DNA from: Strongylocentrotus purpuratus
Lineage: Eukaryota > Echinodermata > Echinoidea > Camarodonta > Strongylocentrotidae
Length of the DNA stretch: 64,000 nucleotides
Assembly: GCF_000002235.5 (NCBI RefSeq)
Contig: NW_022145613.1
Location: forward strand, 64,501-128,500
Direction of reading: 5' to 3'
Made by a program: the position numbers and the translations under genes. The notes under the pieces are model-generated. The model ran no database searches and was not told where the DNA came from. It was given only the letters and a program-made list of their open reading frames with translations. Positions 44,903 through 56,600 of this stretch are shown in pieces. Position 1 is the stretch's first letter. Every line of letters begins with the position of its first letter.

Positions 44903-46828
44903 CAGCACTCAAAATACATGGGGGCGGTGGGCGATTCGTCCCCGTGAGCTACATAATCGCCCCCGTCAGGTTGCTCACGGGGGCGATTGCAAAATTAAAA
45001 ATCGCCCCCGTGCATGGATCTTTTCTGTTATAACTTTAACACAATATTAAGTTTCAATTTTCAAACCTTAAACCAATGAAATGGAACTTAGATTTATTTA
45101 GCGTGCAAGATTTCTCGTTAATGAGTAGGCCTATTATTACCGACTCAGCTCGCAGTGCAGTGCCGCCGTCAGCAGTGGTTATAGGCCTACTGCGCCGTTA
45201 GTAACGGTACGTGTGCACGCTGCCGCGCCATGTCTGCTGGAGCTGGAGGCGATCGCGCAATATAGGGCAGAAATGGTCATGGAGAAATTTTTTGTTGTGA
45301 AAGCGTTAACCCGCTCAAATCTGGTGATTTGACCAGTAAATCAATATTAGGGACTTTTAGATTTGCACGATGAGAACGTGGACTGCAACGTGTGACCTCC
45401 TTTTAAGGCAGTGCCAGTGCTTAAATGTGACTGCCAGTGCCTTAAAAGGACGTAACACGTCCACGTCCACGTCCACGTCCACGCAAATCTAAAAGTCCCT
45501 GTTGAGAAGAAGACGAAGACCAAGATGTCGTGGAATGATATGGTAACATGGGCAGATCTACGGGGGGGGTTAGGGGGTTTAACCCCCTCCTCCTACCCCC
45601 GGCCCCCTTGGGCTGCCAAGTGAAAATGTGATATTAAAGCGGGGGGATGCTGGAGAGGAGGACTACTAATCTATTTTATTTTTTCAGGGGGGGGGAGTGA
45701 AGCGCCTTTTTAGCATGACTTTCTTTTTAACTCTTACTTTCACCTATCTCAGATAACCCTAAGTTTTTGGTTGCTGCTTTATATGTAGTTGATAATGCAT
45801 GATTCAAATAAAGAGAGAGAGAGAGAGAGAACCACCATCATTTTGCAATGGTTCAGGGTTCGTGTAATGTACATTTGAAACCATTTCTTACAACTCAACC
45901 CTAAAAAAATAGCAAAACTATTTTTGAGGAAAAGCATTATACTGAATTAAATAAAGAATAATAGCTTTATATTGGATCATACTAATAATACGGGCTAAAG
46001 ACAATGTGGTATTTGTATGGAGGTATTCCAAAATGACATTCTGATAATCAACATTTTGTTCTGGTATTTAGTATATACGCATAATACAACCGATCTTTAT
46101 GATTTCTTAACGTGACATAGCTTCTTCTCCCCCTGCAAACAAAAAAGAAAACAAGGTTATTTAATAAAAGGGTCATGCGACAAATAATCATTGTGATTCA
46201 AATTGATGCAAGGATTTTTTTTTAATAAGCAATGCTTTTCACCAGAATCTTCTTTGTGAAAAAGACTTTTACAAAACTCAGCCATGCAAATCTTCCACTG
46301 TGTTGTAAGATCACTTTCAGATTAGGAGAAGTGTATTCTTTAATGAGTATTTTACATTGAATGGAACGTCTCAACTCAGTAAGCATGGCTGAGATTTGTA
46401 AAAGTTGTTTTTACAAAGAAGATTCGGGTGAATAGCAGTGCTTATTCAAACAAATATTCGCATCAATTTGAATCACAATCATTATTTATCGCTTAATCCC
46501 TTTTAATGACCTTGTTTTCTTTCTCGTTTGCAAGGGGAGAAGAAGATATGTCACGTTAAAGACATCATAAAGATCAGTGTTGTATGCGTATATATACACA
46601 GGCCAGTAACAGCTATGTAGCTTGTAAATTTGTAAGAGGGAAAATGCTGATTGAAATGATAATGATGAAATAGCAAATAATTGAGGAGTTTCATAGGTAC
46701 CAATTCAATGGATATTTGTATAAAAAAGAGCCCCCGTCAGTACTAAAAGAGCCCCCGTGAGAAGGCTCACGGGGGCTCTTTTTTTGGGGGGAAGAGCCCC
46801 CGTGGACAAAAAATTAATTTGAGCCCTG
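44903..46828. mobile_element. Non-autonomous hAT-like element with nested palindromes
   Basis: Left end CAGCACTCAAAATA and right end (reverse complement) CAGGGCTCAAATTAA form imperfect terminal inverted repeats of the hAT type. They are flanked by an exact 8-bp duplication, GTTGTATG, at 44895-44902 and 46829-46836. No transposase frame is visible inside. The 1,926-bp interior holds three hairpins: one at each end built from a shared CGGGGGC motif (about 44925-45015 and 46730-46805), one at 45351-45502 and a large one at 46073-46598. Confidence 0.82.
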
Positions 46829-46836
46829 GTTGTATG

Positions 46837-48599
46837 AAAAAAATAGTTACAATAGAGCAGGGGCTGATCCTGGACTTACCAAAAGGTGGGGGGCACCAAT
46901 CTTAAATGTAAATGTACTCTTTTAGACTAAACTTTATTTCAAAACATAAAGCTTTAAAAGTAAATCATAGAATTTGTAATAAAACTTGTAAATTTTATTT
47001 GAAGAAAAGTGAGATAATTACAGGAAACTAACACTTTAAATTGTTTGCCATATTCATTAAAAACAAACCTAATTATCAACTTTACTTAATAAAATGAAGT
47101 ATGTATATTAGCCTTCAACGATGCAGTCAAAATGGGATTTTTGAATTTGCTAAGTCATGATGACAACTCTGCTGTTGTATAATGGTATAATAATGATAAA
47201 TTACATCATATTGAAATTGAGCAGTATTTTTTCTATGTCATCTAGCTTCTCCTTTTTGTCTGTATGAATTAAAGGCCTATAATGGTTTTTTGTGCATTTA
47301 TAAATGGAATCTGCATTTATTTTATAAGTGCATTAAAGTTAAATTCATACATGTTCATGTCCTTTTCAAAGTTTCACTATACTGTTGGTATTGAACTCCC
47401 AATTCCATGGTACAGGTTCATGTCTCTAAGTGTCTGTGCAATGAATTAAAAGATTAACTGATTTATTGTGTTGGAAACAACTTTTGCTAAACGTCTAAAT
47501 CAATATAATTTACCATTCTTTGTACAGCACTTTAAATAACTTATTACATTTGTTATATATTGCACAATAAACAATTATAGATTGACATGTATTACACTTA
47601 TGTATTGTATATATTCTACGGTACATGTGCATTTCTCAGATATTGTTCCTCCACAATATTGTTCAAATATTACAGGTATAGCCCTGTTCATATACATACA
47701 TACATATATTTACAATGCCCCCCCCCCCCCCCACTCCCTGCCTGCATGCTGCGTGTCTACCTCAGCGTTTGTTAGGGCCCCAGATGAGAACTCTCATTAA
47801 CAAGTACGTGCAATAAATTGTTCACGGGTGCCACATCCATCGCTGAAATACTGCATTATCCAGTAGCATATGTTCATATTGATTACCGTCAGGGGCTAAC
47901 CAAAAAATAGCTTTAAATTTGCCTGAAATAAATGTTTACATGTTTGTGGCAAATAATGTCTAGGTCCATTCATATCATTATTATTTTTGTTGTTTTAATG
48001 TTCATTCTGATTACTTTAAGTTCAACAGTAAAACTAGAGTATTCAATATGTCGAGTCACTTAACTTTGAATTGAAAGGTTCAGATTTTTATTCTGAATTA
48101 AAGCGAATACAGAAAGTGGGTTGTGTTATTTCTCTTTTCCTTACTAAACATAGCACACAAAATACATTGCAAAGTGAAACAAATGCCTTGTGTTACTCAT
48201 TCCACAATATGATTATAGACTAAATAAATATGAAGAGTGGGTAATTGAGAAAGAAGATTTTGAACAAGAATCTACTGCTCATCAAAGAATGTTACCTCAG
48301 GGGGTGGAATTAACGAATATAAGCGAAACGTTGGAACAATATATATATATTTTTAAGACAGTCAATATCAGTATATATGTACATCATATTAGGAAATATA
48401 TTGGCAACAGAGTCATGGCGTGGTATCTTGTTAGTTCATTGTTTTCAATTCACTGACATAACATCCGAATTGAACAAACATGTATAAGTACATGCAATAT
48501 CTCTTTTGTTAAAAGCAAGGCTGATATTTATTCTATATATACGAGCATTTTTTTTCTTTTTCTTTTTCCCTTTTTAAATGTAGATCGTCTGTTTCCTAT
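46837..48599. other. No gene recognised
   Basis: AT-rich between the second hAT-like element and a LINE 3' end; 15-C run at 47718-47732. No supported exon. Confidence 0.55.
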
Positions 48600-49405
48600 A
48601 ATTATATGTTCTTATATCAACTTTTAATACCACTCAAAATTCCAGTGCAAGACTCCTTACTTTCACACCAAGAATGTATTCTATTACGCCTATATTACGC
48701 TCTCTTCACTGGCTACCTGTCCAGAAAAGGGTCCACTTCAAAATTATGTTACTTGTTTATCGGGCTCTCCATGGAATCTCGCCACAATACATTAAAGACT
48801 CACTACACTCCTACAATCCAACTCGTACCTTAAGATCTGGAAGTGATAATTTGCTGCAAATTCCCCGTACCCGTCATTCATGGGGAGACCATGCTTTTTC
48901 GCATGCAGCAGCCAAATTATGGAATAAGCTTCCCTCATCACTTCGCTGTATTGCAACATACTCTGCCTTTAAAACTCGTCTTAAGACTTACCTATTCCAT
49001 CTGTAACCCAGTTTTTCCTTAAGTTGTATAAGTTTATTTTACTAAATCCATAATTGATATGTTATTTGTATATACATTTGAAATTAATTAGTTATCACCC
49101 TTTAGTCTCATTGGCTGCCTGTGTGGGGCCTGTTGGCCTCAGATGCTAGAGCTTCTGTGAATAATGTGCTGACTGGGCTAGTCCCTTAAATTGTCAGTGA
49201 ACGGAGCAGCTGGAGGGCACCGGGCCCCATCAGGCAGAGCTGAGGATTGAAATGGGTTATAACAAAATATCGCAAAAAATATTGCAAAATTATTTACTTT
49301 ACTTGTATCAAAGAGAACTGTTGCTGAGCTAGCGCGATGAGCGTCCCTGGACGGTGTGTGCGCTCTATAAGTTTACACTATTATTATTATTATTATTATT
49401 TTATA
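48600..49405 (+). mobile_element. CR1-like LINE 3' end
   Basis: The RT C-terminus is open from about 48630 (QNSSARLLTFTPRMYS) through ITPILRSLHWLPVQKR and AAKLWNKLPSSLR to the stop at 49004-49006. A 3' UTR follows and ends in an (ATT)n tract at 49380-49402, the tail type of CR1/L2-like elements. 5' truncated; the C-terminal motifs are shared with the LINE at 20970-22137, but the 3' UTRs differ, so they are separate families. Confidence 0.82.
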
Positions 49406-49654
49406 TAAGTGTTCATTGTAAAATTTTGAGCTGAATAAAATGTTTACAAATGTCTAGTCTAACATCAATGAAAACGATACTATTTGTGCACTTTTATTAC
49501 TAGACACTTTATTGTACAATTTAATTTTGTCACGTCATTCACAGGTTTTAAAGAAAACTCAGCAGACGTCGCTAATATGTCTCTAAACCATAAAACTAGA
49601 AGGTTTCTTGGCAGACTTAACTCATGAAGAAATGCACCCTACATTGCAAAACAC

Positions 49655-50055
49655 TCGTTAGAGAGATACAGTGATTAAATTATGCTAGACATCCTGCAAT
49701 AATGCCTTCTCATTCTTATTTAAATCAATTAAGACTACTCTCTCACAATATATATGATCACAAACACAGAATATGAAACCTGTTGGTTAACCCTTTCTAA
49801 GTTTAGCACATCTTTTACAGATCTATTAGATGGTGGGCGGGCCTCGATCTTGTTAGAGAGATAAAGTGCTTTAATTGTGCTAGACATCCTGCAATAATGC
49901 CTCTTCATTCTTATTTAAATCAATTAAGACTACTCTCTCACATATATGATCACAAACACAGAATATGAAACCTGTTGGTTAACCCTTTCTAAGTTTAGAA
50001 CGTCGTTTACAGATGGTGGGCGTTTATTAGATGGTGGGCGGGCCTCGATCTCGCC
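49655..50055. repeat. Tandem duplication of about 195 bp
   Basis: TTAGAGAGATACAGTGATTA...GGCGGGCCTCGATCT (about 49659-49850) recurs at about 49853-50052 with GCTAGACATCCTGCAATAAT, AATATGAAACCTGTTGGTTA and AGATGGTGGGCGGGCCTCG in order. Lies just downstream of the receptor gene's 3' end. Confidence 0.88.
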
Positions 50056-50360
50056 GACTTCAAAGACGTTAAAATGTTTTACTCTATTGCTCGTGATGAA
50101 CTCTCCATACTTTTCTATCAATGTGATATGGTCGTGAGATATTATTTGACCACGTGTTATCCGAGATGTTTATAGTCCTTTCGCTTACCAATCATACCAT
50201 TCATTTTTGTTTCAAGAACACCTTATGTGCGTAACACTTGAAATGGGTGTGTAGGAAAGGTTATGTTAATAATTATGTATAAATAACCATAGTACAGAAG
50301 CTGTATTTGAGGCCATAACAGCGGTAGAGTAGATTTACATCTTTAAAACAGTCATAACAT

Positions 50361-50366
50361 TTTATT
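50361..50366 (-). terminator. Candidate polyadenylation signal of the receptor gene
   Basis: TTTATT on the + strand reads AATAAA on the gene strand, 24-29 nt past the TAA. This implies a very short 3' UTR; a more distal site cannot be excluded. Confidence 0.45.
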
Positions 50367-50389
50367 TGACGTGCTGCAGGATCCATGTT

Positions 50390-50638
50390 TTACTTCTCAA
50401 TCATGGTATTGCCGGTACTGGTGCTCTTTGTATCAGCAGTGCTGGAGGTGACATCATCACGCCTGACTCCCAGTTTCTGCTTCCACAGGGCGATAATACG
50501 CTTGTTGAAGACAAACGCAAGAAGAATGAAGACTCCTTGCAAGGAATTGATAGCAATGAAGACATACCAAAGCTCTGGGATGTTGGCATATTCACAGACA
50601 AAAGCCAAAATCCATGTAAAACCCATGACACCAGACAA
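50390..50638 (-). CDS. Receptor exon 3: TM6, TM7 and cytoplasmic tail
   Basis: Acceptor on the minus strand CCTTATAG, phase 0, 82 codons and TAA. It starts LSGVMGFTWILAFVCEY (TM6) and continues ELWYVFIAINSLQGVF (TM7), then a basic segment (NKRIIALWKQKLG) and a Ser/Thr-rich tail. Joining YVK to LSGVMGFTW restores the canonical TM5-loop-TM6 sequence of family B receptors, which is why I link it across 3.5 kb. Confidence 0.92.
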   Translation of the reverse strand: MSGVMGFTWILAFVCEYANIPELWYVFIAINSLQGVFILLAFVFNKRIIALWKQKLGVRRDDVTSSTADTKSTSTGNTMIEK

Positions 50639-53600
50639 CTATAAGGAAAACAAATCATTTTCAAAAATGTGTTATTGTCCACTGTAGCCTTAAAAGAATG
50701 ATAAATAATTGGATCAAAATCTTCATTAAGTTAATGTTCTGTAAACAGTAATGGGCATACTTACAGTATAAGCGGTATTTTAAAAAAATATCCCTGTTGG
50801 TTTTAATTAAAAAAAATTTATTATTATTGTCATCATTTTTACATTACTACTACTACTACTACTAATACTATTGCCATAGGCGCCGGAACTGAGGGGCAAG
50901 AACGCCCCCCCCCCCTCAAAAAAAAAAAGCAGTTAAGAAGTAAAGATGGTTTGTATTTTTAACCCAAAAGAACTTAACAATAATAAAACCTGAATTAAAT
51001 GGCGTATAAAATTCCATTCAAAGAAAAGGAAAGTTAACAGGAATTAAATTTCCAAAACATTGCGCATGCTACTTATATTTATCAATGGAGGTTTCTATGA
51101 TAGCGATACGCGCATATCGTGGACATATAGGCCCGAATTCACAAAGGAGGTTTGTCGACAAACCTTGGTTTTCGTACGTCATATGACGCGTTTTACGCGT
51201 TTTTTTACAAACCTGGTTTGTGAAGAACAAAAGGAGGTTTGGCGAAACAAAAGGAGGTTTGAGTTCAAACCTTGCTTTGTGAATTCGGGCCATTGTGAGA
51301 GAAAGGGAAAGCGTGTTTGCTTTTTGTTATAGATTGAGACGATGGGGGGCATTTTTTATTCGATACCAGTGATTTACAAATGTTGCTGAAATGACATGAT
51401 TTTCCGGTATTTTTTCTCCATTTTTTTGTAAGTCATACCGTTTTATGCGTTTGTTGGAAAATTAGAAATTCCCAAATTTACAGTCGGGCGAAAAATATGT
51501 GTATTTAGAAGCCTTTATGTCAGGGTCTGCAGAACGGCCGTGCTCGGAGGCTCGAGCCCCCCTCACTTTTTTAAAAATTTTGTTACAGAGAAAAAGAAAG
51601 AAAGAGAGAGAGAAAAAATAAGTGACCTGCCAATGTCACAAGTGAGCTATTAAAATATGCTCATCTGACCGTAATTAAATGCCTAAAACCCCAGAGCTTT
51701 CGGGAGCTCCGCCCCCGGACCCCACCAAGGGCCCTAAGCCCTAAGGCGGTTCCCTGTATGCTCATCTGACCGTTATTAAATACCTAAAACCCCTGAGCTT
51801 CCGGGGGCTTTGCCCCCTGGACCCCACCAAGGGCCCTAAGGCGGTCCACTGTATGCTCATCTGACCGTTATTAAATAACTTTTTTAAAAAAGGGCTTCCG
51901 GGGGCTCTGCTCCCTGGACTCTCCGCCAATTAGTGGCCTGCCAGTGTCACAAATTAGGTATCTAAATATGCTTATCTGACCATAATTTTAATGCCTAAAA
52001 TCCCTGAGCCCCACGCCAATTTACGCTCTACCTGATCGTAAATAATCCACTTTGAAAAACGTTCCGAGGTGTCTGCATGTAACGTGTAAGAGTGGTGGTG
52101 ATGCAGATTTTTCTTCCCCCCCCCCCTTCCAAACGTTTTTGCTCGTTACGGCACTGCCCCTGGAAGGTGAGCCCCCTGGAATGTTTGCCCCCCCCCCCCC
52201 AATCCCAAACTGCTTCCGGCGCGCCTGACTAATGCTGCTGCTACTACTACCTGTACTATTACTATCATTTCTTAGTAAGTGTTTTATTATCATCATCATT
52301 AAGTTTTTATTCTCATCATAAAAATCATAATTTATTTCTTTTTGGGGTATTTTTTATTTCTTTCTTCATCTTCTCTATCTTAAGTCATTTTTTCGCTGAC
52401 ACTGTATTATAACTCTTTTTTATTTCGTTGAATACTGGAGAGAAAAAAAGATGTGTAAATATTTTGGCGGTGACAAATAAGATCAGATAATTTGATTTAA
52501 TTACAGATATTAACCAGTTATTTCCAACAAGATAGTGGGAAAACAGGTTTGGATAAGTAAATATTTATTTAAAATTGGCTGCCCTTGAGCGGTATATCTA
52601 GTGGCGTACGCAGGAATTTTTCGAGGAGAGGGTTTTAAAATTTGAAAAACGCGCCCGAAAATTTCGCAACGACTCAGCCAGCCAGTGAATAAGCGGGGGG
52701 GGGGGGGGGGAGGGTTAGAGCACATTTTTTGGTTTTTTGTTTTGTCCCGGGAATTGGAAAATTATGCCTACCGATATTTCGTTTAGTAGGGGGAGGGGGG
52801 TGGTCAGTATATTTGGTCACCCTTTAGCAATTTTTTTTTTTTTTTTTTTTTTAATTTGAAGGGGGGTTTCTAAAAAAATAACACACATAAACAAAAGATC
52901 AATATATCGACAGTGTCTCGACTAGTCTTTAAGCAAAATTTGGCAAGTGAAAATGAAAGATGATTCAAGTTTGTATTATATATTGGTGTTTAAACGCAAT
53001 ACTAGCTACACATTTTACATGATATACTGGGACCGTATTTGATTCAGTACGCGGATTAAGTTATGCCTAGGTCACATTTGCTCTACGGCTAGGCTACAGC
53101 GGCCGTACGTCCCCAAAATCGAGAGAAATTTGCGGCGGCCACAGAGCATCTGCGGTGGCCTCAGGGTCACCCTAGGGCGTATCCCTATCCTGACAGGCTG
53201 TTCGGGTCGCCGTGGCATTATAACGTGGAATTGGAACTTTTTTCATTTCTAGGTTCGCCGTAACAATTAGACACGCCGTAGCCATGCCGTAGGGTGGTTC
53301 CACGGCGACCATACGTTGGGCGTACGGTGGCCTTGCGTTTGCAATGCAGCTGTCATACGGTCTTATGAATTACAAATGACTTTTGCAAAACCCCCAAAAA
53401 TTGTGGCGGCCGCAGGAGTTCCATGGGCGCCCTAGGGCAGCCTTAAGGCGGCACTTCGGTCACCTTGGTATTTGTCATAAACCTACGGCCGCCTAAGGGA
53501 CGCCCTAAGGCGACCGTACGCCATCACTTCAAAGGCCGTACGGCAGCCGCAGGTTTCCTGTTTCCACGATTTCAAAATTCGCCGTGCGGCTTCCCTAACA

Positions 53601-56600
53601 TATGTGACCGATACGGTATGTGACCGTGGGAATGCTGCGGCGCCCATCTAATTGCTATTGGCCGTAGATATTTTAGAACGCACGGCCGCCGCGGCAAAAT
53701 GATCTAGGCATTAGTATTTTATTTGGAATTTTACTAAGTCATATGTCTAAACTCGTATCAAGATCACATCTTATCATTTAAATTAAGCAAGTCGACTTAA
53801 AGGCAAAATACTGACTGATATGAAATGTGACGTCAGATGGTCAATCAAAGATTATTAACAATAAATGCGGCGCATTAATTAATTAGTTTAAGTCTGTACG
53901 GGACCTGTCTTAAATTTGCGGTAAAATACTTTGCCAAAAGCATCAACGGAATATCAAAGTTGGCGTTGTTTTTTTCTAAGCCAATAACTTAGTAAAATAT
54001 TATCTAACATAAGTATTGAATTGAATCTTGGCCCAGGTATTTTTATCTAGTATTTTTTCATTATTTCTATTTAGTACCCCCCCCCCCCCCCGAACTCATG
54101 ATGCCTAGCGCATTCTCGTGGAACAGAGCTTCGTACTAACCTTGACATAAAGGGACAACTCTTCTTTTGCTTTGGCCAGGGCTGGTCGCTCCTTTAATGC
54201 TTTCTCTGCGGCCTTTTTGGTAAGTCTAATCCCGACCACTGTGTCTGTGAACAGGATCGCGTTCAGGAACAGAAGTGCTGCAAGAGGTACACCAAAGGCA
54301 AACAGATTCACATTCCCGCTAGACAACCAGCATAGCCAATCATTGCCGTAGTTCAAGTGCAGATTGGTGCAGTCACAAAGGTCGATAAACAGACAAGCAC
54401 CTACGATCAATGCTGGTATGCACCAAGCATACAAGCAGTACCAGATGTAGACAATTTGAGATTTGTTGCCGACACGAAATTTAGCATGGGAGCCAAAGGT
54501 CCGATTCAGATCTATGGCAAGGGCATTCATCCAGAAGAAAATGGAGAGCCAGAAGAAATGAGTTATAGCTCCTACTGCTTTACATAGGCCATCATGTTGG
54601 GTACTCACTCCACCCACGAAAATCAATAGAAATGTTAATAGGAGAGTAATAGATAGAGTTAGAACTGATTTCCCAGCCACATTACGAAGCTCAGGAAAAA
54701 TTAAGTATGTGGTTATGACGATTAGTACTGACATAATTGACAGGACAGTTCCTACTATGTTCATGATGTCTAGACCAGCAGGTAAGTTACGACCTTCAGA
54801 TACAGCTTCTTCTAGGCAATAAACAGCAGAGCCATCTGTATTTATCTGAAACTGATCATGTAAAAGGACAGTGTCCATGCCACTGATATGGAGCGATACT
54901 TTTGAGTGGTTTGTCACAATCTCAAACTTGCTAGCCTCTAAACTGACATATGTATCACATACAAGTCTGTAATTGTTTGCACAAATGTCATCTATGCTGA
55001 AAACACTCAGAATATATTCCTCCCTTTCTCTAGTAAAGTTAACTCGGAACGGTTGCACGGAGGTTTTGTTGTAATCTGAAAATGTCCAGGATTCATGGGA
55101 CTCACAGCTCCATTCTGCAGGAACATCAATCAACAGTTCTACCATTGAAAGGTTTCCGAATGAAGGCATGTATAGACAGGACGTTATATTGGTTAATGTA
55201 TCCAAGGTACCCTGATCGAATTCCACAGAAGATAGAGGCAGGGCAGTAAAGTTCATCTCGGTATCGAAGCACACTTGACAAATTGAACGATAAGGAGTTT
55301 CATCACAGTCATCTATCTGAGCCTTGGCAGGGATACAGGACAATTCAGGCATTGATACAACATCAGAGAATGTCAGTACGTCCAACGATAATTCAATGAT
55401 AAGATTGTTCACCGCTGCTGATAGATATTCAGTGTCCAATGACGTCATATTCATTTCTGTCTGACTAGAATAGAACGACAAGCAGAGTCTTTCCTTCTCA
55501 TCTACCGGTACACGTTCGCATTCTTCTGTTGTGATGTTATATTCAAATCCAGAGAAGCAATAGAACAGTTTACATGCACTAGTTAGTGGGTCAAAGGCTT
55601 CATTTTGAGCGCATGACAAAGCAACCAACTCTTGGTCGTTGTCAATGAAGTTAAAGTATTCTGCACGTGAAGGAATACCATTCTGTATCATTTCGTTTCT
55701 AAACTCAACTGATTTGCACAATTCAGGATAGTTTCCACACACGTCGATTTCGTTACAATACGCACAGTTTATATTCTGGTAAATGGTCCCATTACGTTCT
55801 ACAGGTGCAAGATAAGATGGACACTTCATATGCTCTATGGAACATGAGGTCACATCGACGAGGAAACAAAGCCGAGGTAAGATGTCATTGGGTATATCAG
55901 ATGGGGGTTCAAGTACACGAGAACAGAAGAAGGCAACTAATTCTTGAACTGTTGGTTGGGATCGTGGTTCTAGTGTTGCAATAAGTGAACTACTTACACT
56001 ACCTTTGTCTAGAGTGACATCACATTGCCAATTCCACTGCCATGGCTGAATGCTAATGATTGAAATTCCATGACAAAATGCGCAGTATATGTTCTTGAAA
56101 TGGCCAATGCTTTTAACAGCAACAGGAGTTTGGAATATTTGCTGGGATGTAGGCGGGTTCTCACACAAGTGACGAACTAAACTATCATCTAGGACATAGG
56201 CAGGGCACTTTGAAATAAGATGGTATGACTTGTAGATCGTTATATTTTCCTGTATTGCATAATTGGTACCTGCAGATATGGTAACACATGACATATATGG
56301 GAGATAATGATCTTCCCAAGCCATCTTCTCGGGTACAACAGCAGGGTGTGGGTATATCAATCTTGCGTTCAATGTTCCGGCGGCAGACATCTCTTCAGCA
56401 TTCGGGCAACACTCATCGTATAGAGCGCACTGTGGGTCACATCTACATGGTCGTGCCTTCCATGAAATTTCGCAAGAGAAAGGATAATTGCGAAGCGGCT
56501 CTGGACAGGTTTGGTCAAGAATATTCGATTGATGTCCGTCATTACACGTCACTGATTCTGTTTGATAAAATACAATTTATTAATCTCAATTAATGATCTC

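Larger units (their letters stand above)
50880..52226. mobile_element. Possible element bounded by GGCGCCGGAA ends
   Basis: GGCGCCGGAACTGAGGGGC at 50880 and TTCCGGCGCGCC at 52215-52226 are inverted, each next to a C run. The interior holds the MITE at 51130-51291 and the 51.7-kb tandem repeat. No matching target duplication is seen, so pairing of these ends is tentative. Confidence 0.35.
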
